64,000 bases of DNA, taken from contig NZ_CP065958.1 of assembly GCF_041270065.1 (NCBI RefSeq), positions 248,001 through 312,000 of the forward strand, written 5' to 3'. Shown here piece after piece: positions 26,262 to 33,700 of the stretch. The notes under the pieces were generated by a model. The model searched no databases. It was not told where the DNA came from and was given only the letters and a program-made list of their open reading frames with translations. A program made the position numbers and the translations under genes. Every line of letters begins with the position of its first letter. Position 1 is the first letter of the stretch. The DNA comes from Streptomyces fradiae (GTDB lineage Bacteria > Actinomycetota > Actinomycetes > Streptomycetales > Streptomycetaceae).

Positions 26262-27768
26262 GTTCACCAAGTCAATCTGCCCGCTGTGCAAGACGCCTGT
26301 CGACGCGCAGGTCAACATCCGCGAGGACAAGGTCTACCTCCGCAAGCGCTGTCGCGAGCACGGCGAGTTCGAGGCGCTGGTGTACGGGGACGCCGAGGAG
26401 TACCTGTCCTCGGCCCGCTTCAACAAGCCCGGCACCATCCCGCTCACCTTCCAGACCGAGGTGAAGGACGGCTGTCCGCTCGACTGCGGCCTGTGCCCGG
26501 AGCACAAGCAGCACGCCTGCCTCGGCATCATCGAGGTCAACACGGCCTGCAACCTGGACTGTCCGATCTGCTTCGCCGACTCCGGCCACCAGCCGGACGG
26601 ATACTCGATCACCCACGAGCAGTGCGAGCGGATGCTCGATGCCTTCGTGGCCTCCGAGGGTGAGGCGGAGGTGGTGATGTTCTCGGGCGGCGAGCCGACG
26701 ATCCACAAGCACATCCTCGACTTCATCGACCTCGCCCAGAACCGGCCGATCAGAAACGTCACCCTCAACACCAACGGCATCCGTCTCGCCACCGACAAGG
26801 ACTTCGTCGCCGAACTCGGCAAGCGCAATCAGCTCCCCGGCAGGTCGGTGAACATCTACCTCCAGTTCGACGGCTTCGAAGAACGCACCCACCTGGAGAT
26901 CCGGGGCCGGGACCTGCGTACGTTCAAGCAGCAGGCCCTGGACAACTGCGCCGAGCACGGGCTGACGGTCACCCTGGTCGCCGCCGTCGAGCGGGGCCTC
27001 AACGAGCACGAACTCGGCGCGATCATCGAGTACGGCATCGATCACCCGGCCGTACGCTCGGTAGCCTTCCAGCCGGTCACCCACTCCGGCCGGCACGTGG
27101 AGTTCGACCCGCTGAACCGGCTCACCAACCCCGACGTCATCCGGCTCATCAACGAACAGCGGCCCGGCTGGTTCCAGCAGGGCGACTTCTTCCCCGTCCC
27201 GTGCTGCTTCCCCACCTGCCGCTCCATCACCTACCTGCTGGTCGACGGCGAACCGGGCGACCGCACCGTCGTGCCCATCCCCCGGCTGCTGAACGTCGAG
27301 GACTACCTCGACTACGTCACCAACCGCGTCATGCCCGACGCCGGCATCCGAGAGGCTCTGGAGAAGCTCTGGTCCGCCTCCGCGTTCATGGGGACGGAGA
27401 CCACCGAGGAGAAGCTACGGGCGACGGCCGATGCCCTGGACTGCGCCGACACGTGCGGCATCGACCTGCCCGAAGCCGTGAAACAGCTGAACGACAAGGC
27501 GTTCATGATCGTCGTACAGGACTTCCAGGACCCCTACACCCTCAACGTCAAGCAGCTTATGAAGTGCTGCGTCGAGGAGATCACCCCCGACGGACGCCTC
27601 ATCCCCTTCTGCGCCTACAACTCCGTCGGCTACCGCGAACAGGTCCGGGCCGAGATGTCCGGCGTCCCCGTAGCCCCGGTCGCCCCCAACGCCCTGCCGC
27701 TCGCCGGCCGGCTCGCCCCGACACCGTACGGCTCCAAGACCGCCAAGGAAGTCCACGATGGACAGTGA
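26206..27768 (+). CDS. Radical SAM protein, MJ0619/Tes-like, multi-cluster
   Basis: 520 residues. The radical SAM motif CNLDCPIC gives Cys115, Cys119 and Cys122 for the SAM-binding 4Fe-4S cluster. Upstream is a second Cys set, Cys90-Cys94-Cys97-Cys105, and a zinc-ribbon-like N-terminus with Cys25, Cys28 and Cys49. The C-terminal third adds PVPCCFPTC, DCADTC, MKCCVEE and RLIPFCAYNSVGYRE. This layout resembles MJ0619 (a pterin methylase) and Tes (tetraether lipid synthase) of archaea, and their bacterial relatives. It predicts oxygen-sensitive C-C or C-CH3 bond formation on an unknown, perhaps lipid-like, substrate. ATG 26206 has GAGAGGAG nine bases upstream. Its end overlaps the methyltransferase by 11 bp. 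Confidence 0.88.
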   Translation: MTQAPAPRRKVDRDEVFVEFTKSICPLCKTPVDAQVNIREDKVYLRKRCREHGEFEALVYGDAEEYLSSARFNKPGTIPLTFQTEVKDGCPLDCGLCPEHKQHACLGIIEVNTACNLDCPICFADSGHQPDGYSITHEQCERMLDAFVASEGEAEVVMFSGGEPTIHKHILDFIDLAQNRPIRNVTLNTNGIRLATDKDFVAELGKRNQLPGRSVNIYLQFDGFEERTHLEIRGRDLRTFKQQALDNCAEHGLTVTLVAAVERGLNEHELGAIIEYGIDHPAVRSVAFQPVTHSGRHVEFDPLNRLTNPDVIRLINEQRPGWFQQGDFFPVPCCFPTCRSITYLLVDGEPGDRTVVPIPRLLNVEDYLDYVTNRVMPDAGIREALEKLWSASAFMGTETTEEKLRATADALDCADTCGIDLPEAVKQLNDKAFMIVVQDFQDPYTLNVKQLMKCCVEEITPDGRLIPFCAYNSVGYREQVRAEMSGVPVAPVAPNALPLAGRLAPTPYGSKTAKEVHDGQ

Positions 27769-28555
27769 ACAGGTCAAATCCTGCTGCGCCGCGTACTCCT
27801 CCGACGTCGTCGCCCTGCTGCTCGGCGATGCCTACCACCCCGGCGGCACCGCGCTGACCCGACGCCTCGCCGACGCTCTCGCCCTGCCCGAGAGCAGCAG
27901 GGTCCTCGACGTCGCCTCCGGACGGGGCACCACCGCCCTGCTCCTCGCCGATGTCTACGGCTGCGAGGTCGACGGCGTGGACTACGCGCCGGCGAACACC
28001 GCCCTCGCCCAGGGTGCCGCGCAGGCCGCCGGCCTCGCCGGCCGGGCCCGGTTCGCCACCGGGGACGCCGAGCACCTCCCGTACGAGGGCGGCTCCTTCG
28101 ACGCGGTGGTGTGCGAGTGCGCCCTGTGCACCTTCCCCGACAAGGCCCGCGCCGCAGCCGAGTTCGCCCGCGTGCTCAGGCCCGGTGGCCGGCTCGGCAT
28201 CACCGGCGTCACCGCCGACGCCGACCGCCTGCCGCCCGAACTCACCGGCCTCGGCGCCCGCATCGCCTGCATCGCCGACGCCCGGCCTCTCTCCCAGTAC
28301 GTGGAGATCCTGGCCGGCGCCGGACTGCGCACCCTACACACCGAGCACCACGACCGGGCGATGCTCCGGATGATCGACCAGATCGAGGCCCGCCTGAACC
28401 TGCTGCGCATGACCGCACCCGCCAGGCTCACCACGGCGGGCATCGACCTCGACGCCGCCCCCGCCGTCCTGCGGGCAGCCCGGACAGCCGTGGCGGACGG
28501 CGCTCTCGGATACGCCTTGCTGGTCGCTGTCCAGGAAGGCTCTCGCAGCGGCTGA
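27758..28555 (+). CDS. Class I SAM methyltransferase coupled to the radical SAM gene
   Basis: 265 residues. The start VKSCCAAYSSDVVALLLGD carries a Cys9-Cys10 pair. Motif I is VLDVASGRGTTALLLAD (about 49-65), motif II/III GDAEHLPY, and post-motif VLRPGGRLGITG. Another Cys pair sits in VCECALCTFPDK. Cys-rich methyltransferases of this kind (ArsM-like, or TrsM in anaerobes, which pairs with the radical SAM protein TrsS) suggest metal or thiol chemistry. The 11-bp overlap with the upstream gene shows they are made together. ATG 27758 has AAGGA upstream. The substrate is unknown; arsenic is possible, but no other ars gene is nearby. Confidence 0.82.
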   Translation: MDSEQVKSCCAAYSSDVVALLLGDAYHPGGTALTRRLADALALPESSRVLDVASGRGTTALLLADVYGCEVDGVDYAPANTALAQGAAQAAGLAGRARFATGDAEHLPYEGGSFDAVVCECALCTFPDKARAAAEFARVLRPGGRLGITGVTADADRLPPELTGLGARIACIADARPLSQYVEILAGAGLRTLHTEHHDRAMLRMIDQIEARLNLLRMTAPARLTTAGIDLDAAPAVLRAARTAVADGALGYALLVAVQEGSRSG

Positions 28556-28626
28556 GCGCGCGACGGGTCAGGCTCGGTCCGTGAGAGGTGCCTCATGAAG
28601 ACGGCGCGCCTGCGCGTCGTGGTCGC

Positions 28627-28956
28627 TCACTTGGGCGGCAGACCCGCGGCGAACGCGTGGCCTCGGTCGACCCATTCGGCGAGGTCCTCGTCTTCGGTGA
28701 GGACGGAGGCGTCGACAACGACCCAGCCACGCATGGGGCGGCCGGTGAAGTCGAAGATCCTTGCCCCGGGGCGCGCGAGGGCGGCGTCGGTGGCCTCGGG
28801 GCCGACGCGGACCATCAGGTCGTCGCCGATGACACCCACAGTCATGTTGCCGGCGTGCAGGAAGGCCAGGCCGCCGAACATCCGCTTCTCCGTGACGGCG
28901 GAGTCCACGCCCAGGTGGGCCCGGATCCGTTCCGCCAGTCCCTCGTCGAATGCCAT
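28627..28956 (-). CDS. TfoX N-terminal domain protein
   Basis: 109 residues, a single TfoX/Sxy N-terminal domain: AHLGVDSAVTEKRMFGGLAF, then NMTVGVIGDDLMVRVGPE, then RPMRGWVVVDA. In proteobacteria this domain is part of a competence regulator; stand-alone actinobacterial copies have no known function. It lies 14 bp after the SRPBCC gene and is probably cotranscribed with it. Confidence 0.88.
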   Translation of the reverse strand: MAFDEGLAERIRAHLGVDSAVTEKRMFGGLAFLHAGNMTVGVIGDDLMVRVGPEATDAALARPGARIFDFTGRPMRGWVVVDASVLTEDEDLAEWVDRGHAFAAGLPPK

Positions 28957-28970
28957 GTCCGTCCTCGCGC

Positions 28971-29426
28971 TCAGCCCTGCGGCTTGCCCAGCCGCAGCTC
29001 CAGGTCCCGCAGGTCCTTGACCAGTGATGATCGCACCTTGCGCGCCATGAGCGGCGCGGCAAGACCGTACAGGCCGGACGCGTCACCCCGTACGCGGATC
29101 CGGGCGAGCGTGCCGCCGCCCGGGTCCGGGTCGAATGTGTAGGTCACATGCATGGGCATCGGCCCGGCGACGGAGACCATGTCAAGGAGCCGCGGCGGTT
29201 CGTGGGCGGCGACGCGCAGCACATAGTCGATCCGCCTGCCCAGGAAGTACGCGGTACGGGTCACCTCGGCACCGACCCCGAAGCCGCCACCTTCGGCCTC
29301 TCGCGTCAGCTCCGCCACACGGATGCCCTGGGTCCACTCCGCGTCGTGACGCCAGTCCATCGCGTAGGCGGCCACCCGCTCAGGAGGCAGCGGGATCAGC
29401 CGCTCCGCGGTCACGTCCATGCCCAT
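28971..29426 (-). CDS. SRPBCC-family protein
   Basis: 151 residues with the START-like fold (polyketide cyclase/dehydrase type): AERLIPLPPERVAAYAMDW, a WTQGIRVAE loop, THTYFLGRR-like strands and the C-terminal helix RKVRSSLVKDLRDLELRLG. The start is placed at ATG 29426 (MGMDVT); a second ATG two codons later is equally possible, and the longer upstream frame has no coding bias. It binds an unknown hydrophobic ligand. It is the first gene of a two-gene unit with the TfoX protein, divergent from the membrane protein gene across site D. Confidence 0.82.
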   Translation of the reverse strand: MGMDVTAERLIPLPPERVAAYAMDWRHDAEWTQGIRVAELTREAEGGGFGVGAEVTRTAYFLGRRIDYVLRVAAHEPPRLLDMVSVAGPMPMHVTYTFDPDPGGGTLARIRVRGDASGLYGLAAPLMARKVRSSLVKDLRDLELRLGKPQG

Positions 29427-29519
29427 CAACTGCCCCGATCTCCCGCCGACACCTCCATGGACCCACCTCGACCGGGCACCGGCAACCGGAGTCGACGCGC
29501 GGGATCTACCGGCACGTAG

Positions 29520-29561
29520 GTAAGCGCGCTCACATACCCGCCGTTGGTGTCCTCGTAGCGT
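29520..29561 (+). promoter_or_regulatory. Crp-type site D and promoter of the membrane-protein gene
   Basis: GTAAGCGCGCTCAC (29520-29533) is the exact reverse complement of site C. TAGCGT (29556-29561), flanked as CGTAGCGTCG exactly as at site A, follows after the same 22 bp. The inferred start near 29568 centres the site at -41.5. It lies between the divergent SRPBCC and membrane-protein genes. Confidence 0.65.
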
Positions 29562-29597
29562 CGTGGGTGAGAGCGACAGAGCCCACCATGAGACGGG

Positions 29598-30092
29598 ATG
29601 ATCACGATGACCACGGCCGCACAGATATCCCCCAAGATCGCGGCAATTCCGGTCCACGCCCTGTGGGGTGCGGCGGCCGGACTCGTCGGCGGTATCGGGT
29701 TCGGCATCTGGATGTCCGTGTCCCGACCGATCATGGACACCGCGATGATCACGATGGTCGCCGGTCTCCTCGGCTCGACCAACGCCTTCGTGGGCTGGCT
29801 CGTCCACCTCGCGATCTCCCTGACGGCCGGCATCGTCTTCGGCGTCGTCTTCGGCCACCTCGCCCAGCGGTTCCCGCCCGCGGCCCTCCTCGGCCTGTTC
29901 TACGGCGCGGTGTGGTGGACCCTCGGCGCCCTGTGGATCATGCCGGCCAACATGGGCATGCCCGTGTTCGAATGGAACGACGTCACCGCCTCAAGCTTCG
30001 GCGGCCACCTCGTCTTCGGTCTCCTGACCGGAATCACCTTCGCCGGCATCGCCCATACGGCGGGCGGGCGCACCGGACGGACCACGGCATGA
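29598..30092 (+). CDS. Four-helix integral membrane protein
   Basis: 164 residues with four hydrophobic helices at about 18-38, 48-80 (long, with a short break), 92-112 and 132-152, and short loops. Small residues are abundant (GLVGGIGFGIW, AGIVFGVVFG). No catalytic motif is visible; the conserved-looking WWTLGALWIMPANMGMP stretch faces one side. The start is uncertain: ATG 29598, or ATG 29607, which has better spacing from GACGGG. I do not recognise a named family. As the gene directly behind site D it is probably a target of the Crp-type regulator. Confidence 0.75.
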   Translation: MITMTTAAQISPKIAAIPVHALWGAAAGLVGGIGFGIWMSVSRPIMDTAMITMVAGLLGSTNAFVGWLVHLAISLTAGIVFGVVFGHLAQRFPPAALLGLFYGAVWWTLGALWIMPANMGMPVFEWNDVTASSFGGHLVFGLLTGITFAGIAHTAGGRTGRTTA

Positions 30093-30235
30093 CACCCCGC
30101 CCGCCGGCGTCGAAGCCCGCGGCCGGCCTCCCGGGCGGCTGCTGTCTTGCCGACAGCGCAGACACGCTGGCCGGCCCGCCGTGGGGAGCAGCGCCCCCGC
30201 CGTGGGCACCGGGACGACGCGAGGGGCCCCACCTC

Positions 30236-30946
30236 ATGAACCCGACCGGTGACGACGCCGGGAAGACCTGGTGCATCTCCGAGATCGACATCTTCCGGGA
30301 CCTGAGCGAGGCGGAGATGGACGCCATCGCCGCCGCGGCGCCCATGAAGGCCTACAGCGCGGGCGAACTGCTCTACTCCCCCGCTCAACCCTCCGAGGTG
30401 CTGTTCATCCTCAAGAAGGGCCGGGTCCGCGTCTTCCGGGTCTCCGCCGAGGGCCGCGCTCTGACCTGCGCGATCATCACTCCCGGCACTATCTTCGGCG
30501 AGATGGTGCTGCTCGGACAGCGTATGTACGACAACTACGCCGAAGCCCTCGACGACGTCACCGTCTGCGTCATGAGCCGCGCCGACGTCCACCGCTTCCT
30601 GCTGGCCGACGCCCGCATCTCCGCCCGCATCACCGAGATCCTCGGCCGCCGCCTCGCCGACCTCGAACAACGCCTGTCCGACACCGTGTTCAAGAATGTC
30701 GCTCAGCGCATCGCCACCTCCCTGCTCACGCTCACCGCGGCCCAACGCCCGGCCGGCCCCCTGCGGCCCGGTGCGCGCCACCCACAGATCGCCTTGACCC
30801 ACGAGCAGCTCGCGGCACTGGCCGGCACCTCGCGCGAGACCGCCACCAAGGTCCTCCACGAGTTCGCCGACCGCGGTCTGCTCCGACAGGCCCGCGGCCG
30901 CATCACGGTCCTGGCCCCCGACCAGCTGCGCGACGAGGCCGGATAG
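30236..30946 (+). CDS. Crp/Fnr-family transcriptional regulator
   Basis: 236 residues. The cyclic-nucleotide-binding beta barrel covers about 18-125, the long dimerisation helix 125-165 and the winged HTH 180-228. The recognition helix TSRETATKVL keeps Arg200 and Glu201, the pair that reads GTGA/TCAC in E. coli Crp. In the phosphate-binding loop (FGEMVLLGQRMYDNYAEA) the Arg-Ser pair that contacts cAMP is replaced by Asn-Tyr, so cAMP is an unlikely ligand. Three cysteines (13, 78, 111) may allow redox or cluster sensing. ATG 30236 is preceded by GAGGGG. It is the obvious candidate to bind sites A-D. Confidence 0.9.
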   Translation: MNPTGDDAGKTWCISEIDIFRDLSEAEMDAIAAAAPMKAYSAGELLYSPAQPSEVLFILKKGRVRVFRVSAEGRALTCAIITPGTIFGEMVLLGQRMYDNYAEALDDVTVCVMSRADVHRFLLADARISARITEILGRRLADLEQRLSDTVFKNVAQRIATSLLTLTAAQRPAGPLRPGARHPQIALTHEQLAALAGTSRETATKVLHEFADRGLLRQARGRITVLAPDQLRDEAG

Positions 30947-30949
30947 CCT

Positions 30950-31435
30950 CCCCGGCATCGAGCTGCTCAACGTCGCAGGCCCGACCGCCCGCTCGTCACC
31001 GGCGATCCGGATCCGATCTTCATCCGGGAAGGCCGCCTGTGGAGCTGCGCCGGCATCGCCTCGGGAATGGACATGGCCCTGGCCATGGTCACCGAGGACC
31101 ACGGCCCGGAACGCGCCCTGGCCACCGCCCGCACGATGGTCATGTACGTCAATCGCGCCGGCGGTCAGAGTCAGTTCTGCGCCCCGCTCGCACCTCCTGC
31201 GGCGCCCGGCGACCGGCTGGACGACCGGCACCACTCCGGCCGCGTACGTCGAGTCCGTCCGGCTGGAGGCCGCCCGCCGGCAACTCCAGGACAGCGACCA
31301 CGGCCTGCCCGAGATCGCCGCGCTCAGCGGCCTCGGCTCCGTGGGGACGGCTCCCCGTCCGCGCGGAGAACACCACGACCTGACGGCAGCCGATCTGCCC
31401 CTGCGTACCCGTCGGCGACGAGCGCCTGCCCAGCC
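30950..31435 (+). pseudogene. GlxA/AraC-family regulator remnant
   Basis: Directly after the Crp gene, PGIELLNVAGP is the start of a DJ-1/PfpI-type GlxA regulator. The sequence then jumps to DPIFIREGRLWSCAGIASGM, DMALAMVTEDHGPERALATA and NRAGGQSQFCAPL, the end of the DJ-1 domain. A further jump and frame change leads to AYVESVRLEAARRQLQDSD and IAALSGLGSVGT, from the AraC HTH, and it ends near LTAADLPLRT. At least two internal deletions have removed most of both domains. Non-functional. Confidence 0.75.
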
Positions 31436-31439
31436 CGTG

Positions 31440-32024
31440 TCAGGTGCGGGCGAGCGCCGCGGCGCCGAAGGAGACGTCGAACCGGTCGCACCAGATGCTG
31501 ACGCTCGGGTACGCCGACCAGTCGACGTCGGCGGGCAGTGCGTAGTTCTGGTCGCCCTTGTTGCCCTTCAGCTTGGCGAGGTTGACGTACTTCCCGTCGT
31601 CGAAGACGTCCCAGCCCGCCTTGCCCTCCTTCACCGGGGCATCGCTCAGCCAGACGCGCAGGTCGGGGCCGTTGCTCGTGTCCAGGCCCTCGAGGCGGAG
31701 CGTGTGGGTGCCGTCGGCGAGCCGAACGACCTTCACCACACCCTTGGTGGCGTGCTCGTGGCTGATGAAGCTGCCCTGTGCGACCGTGACCGGGCCGGAC
31801 GGTGCCCGGGAGGCCGACGCGGAGGGCGGCGCACCCTTCGTCGGCGCCGGTGAGGTCGCGTTCGGGCTCGGGTTCGGGCTCGGGTTCGCGGAGGGCAGCG
31901 CCTCGTTCACCGTCTCGTCCACCCACAGCGCCCACGGCTTGAACCACAGCAGCCCGGCCACCGCCACCACCAGACCCACGACGACCCCCGCGCCCCACCG
32001 CTGTCTCCTCGTGACGCGCCCCAC
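31440..32024 (-). CDS. Membrane-anchored DM13-domain protein
   Basis: 194 residues from GTG 32024, which has AGAGGGGGG just upstream (an ATG 21 codons earlier lacks one). A basic start and one helix (GAGVVVGLVVAVAGLLW), then a Ser/Pro/Asn-rich linker with NPSP repeats, then a DM13 domain at about 88-190: QGSFISHEHATKGVVKVV, GLDTSNGPDLRVWLSD, and DWSAYPSVSIWCDRFDVSF. DM13 domains are thought to bind cofactors in extracellular redox chains, with the single Cys in IWCDRF conserved. Monocistronic. Confidence 0.88.
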   Translation of the reverse strand: MGRVTRRQRWGAGVVVGLVVAVAGLLWFKPWALWVDETVNEALPSANPSPNPSPNATSPAPTKGAPPSASASRAPSGPVTVAQGSFISHEHATKGVVKVVRLADGTHTLRLEGLDTSNGPDLRVWLSDAPVKEGKAGWDVFDDGKYVNLAKLKGNKGDQNYALPADVDWSAYPSVSIWCDRFDVSFGAAALART

Positions 32025-32166
32025 GACGCCCCCCTCTTCCGTGTCCGATGTTCGCCTTCGTCCGCCATCCAAGGCGATCGAACGCACGCGGGACAGCCCC
32101 GGCCCGATGACGAAAGCCTTACGTCATCGGGCCAGGGCTCGTAGGAGGCGCCGCGTCCACAGCGCG

Positions 32167-33570
32167 TCAGGCTGCGACGGGGGCGACGTTGGCGTTCCGG
32201 TGGAAGACGTTCTCCGGGTCGTACTTGGACTTGATACGGGCCAGCCGCTGGTACTTCTGCGGCCCGTAGGAGGCCCGGACGCGGTCCTCCTCGATCTCGG
32301 TCATGAAGTTGACGTAGCCGCCGGGGCCGACCGCGTGCGGCAGCAGCTCGGTCCACAGCGCCCTGACCCAGGCGGTGTCGGCCACCAGCTCCTCCGGGTG
32401 GGTGGTGAGGGCGGTGAGGGCCATCATGTAGCCGGGTTCGCGCGGGCTTCCGTAGGCGGTGGCGTCCTCGTCGACCTCGGTGAAGGCGCCGTCCAGCCGG
32501 AAGGTCGGGCAGAAGGTGTGTGGCGAGGTCTTGCGCCGCAGGTAGTCGTTCAGCAGGGCGATCACGTCGTCGCTCAACTCCTTGATGAGGATCCCCTTCT
32601 CGTAGTCGAGGATCCCGTACGGCGAGGAGTCGTCGAGCATGCTCTGCAGCTGGGTGTAGGGCAGCGGGGTCCGCATCTCGAAGAGCCTCGGCGGCCCGAC
32701 GTCCAGCAGGGCGGCCGCGGCGGCATGCTCCTCCGCGCTGCCGAAGCCGCCGATGATCAGCGCGTGGCCGAGCTTGCCGCGGTGCTCGACCGGCACGAAG
32801 GGCTCCGGCGGGGCGTTCAGCCCGATGCCGACCAGCACGCTGTGCCTCGGTGGCAGCGCCGGAACCACCTCGCGGATCAGTTCCAGCGCCTCGCGGCCCA
32901 CCGACATGTCCCAGAAGAAGATGCCGACGTGCACCTCGGGTCCCACCGCGTGCAGCCCGAAGTCGAAGGCCGTGACCACCCCGAAGTTCCCGCCGCCGCC
33001 GCGCAGCGCCCAGAACAGGTCCGGGTTCTCCTCCGCCGACGCGTGCACCAGGGCACCGTTGGCCAGCACCACCTCGGCGCCCAGCAGATTGTCGATGGTC
33101 AGTCCGTGGTGCCGGGTGAGCCAGCCCATGCCACCGCCCAGGGTCAGGCCGCCGACGCCGGTGTGGCTGATGGTGCCGGCCGGCACGGCGAGGCCGTGCG
33201 CCTGGGTGGCGGCGTCGAGCTGCGCGAGGGTGGCTCCGCCGCCGCAGCGGGCGGTGCGGGCCTCGGGGTCGACCGTGACGGTGTGCATCGCGGTCAGGTC
33301 GACGACCAGCCCGTCGGGGCAGACGGCGGCGCCCGCCGGGTTGTGCCCCCCGCCGCGCACCGACACCTCGAGGTGCTCGTCACGGGCGAAGGAGAGTGCG
33401 GCGGCGACATCCGCGGGTTCGGCGCAGCGGACCAGCAGGACGGGGCGGTGGTCGATGGCGCCGTTGGCGACGGAGCGGGCGGTGTCGTACTCAGGATGCT
33501 CCGGCCCGAGGACGTCTCCCCTGATCCGCTCCCTGAGCGAGCCGACGGCATGATCGGTGAGCCTGGCCAT
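32167..33570 (-). CDS. FAD-linked oxidoreductase, BBE-like
   Basis: 467 residues. PCMH FAD domain at about 40-210 with SVRGGGHNPAGAAV (the His is the covalent FAD site) and GVGGLTLGGGMGWLTRHHG. The position of the second, Cys, attachment reads GTISHTG, so mono-covalent FAD is expected, as in the 20.6-kb paralogue. The BBE C-terminal domain ends YDPENVFHRNANV. The ATG at 33570 has GGAGGG five bases upstream. The nearby DM13 gene is on the same strand but downstream, with a 140-bp gap. Substrate unknown. Confidence 0.93.
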   Translation of the reverse strand: MARLTDHAVGSLRERIRGDVLGPEHPEYDTARSVANGAIDHRPVLLVRCAEPADVAAALSFARDEHLEVSVRGGGHNPAGAAVCPDGLVVDLTAMHTVTVDPEARTARCGGGATLAQLDAATQAHGLAVPAGTISHTGVGGLTLGGGMGWLTRHHGLTIDNLLGAEVVLANGALVHASAEENPDLFWALRGGGGNFGVVTAFDFGLHAVGPEVHVGIFFWDMSVGREALELIREVVPALPPRHSVLVGIGLNAPPEPFVPVEHRGKLGHALIIGGFGSAEEHAAAAALLDVGPPRLFEMRTPLPYTQLQSMLDDSSPYGILDYEKGILIKELSDDVIALLNDYLRRKTSPHTFCPTFRLDGAFTEVDEDATAYGSPREPGYMMALTALTTHPEELVADTAWVRALWTELLPHAVGPGGYVNFMTEIEEDRVRASYGPQKYQRLARIKSKYDPENVFHRNANVAPVAA

Positions 33571-33700
33571 AACGCCCTCCGCGGAGGAGACGAGGCTTAC
33601 TCCTGCCACGCTAGCCGCCATCCCATAGGAAGACAATTCGCGCAATCCGGGTAGGAATCCCGCGCCGGCAGGTGCCCTTCTCGCTGCAGATTCGAGGGCG

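Noticed and set aside
27758..28555. Arsenite methyltransferase (arsM)
   Set aside because: Cys pairs are suggestive, but no ars genes are nearby and the coupling to a radical SAM gene points elsewhere; left as methyltransferase of unknown substrate.
29135..30235. Extension of the Crp/Fnr frame back to 29135
   Set aside because: It crosses an SRPBCC gene, site D and the membrane-protein gene, and has no coding bias.
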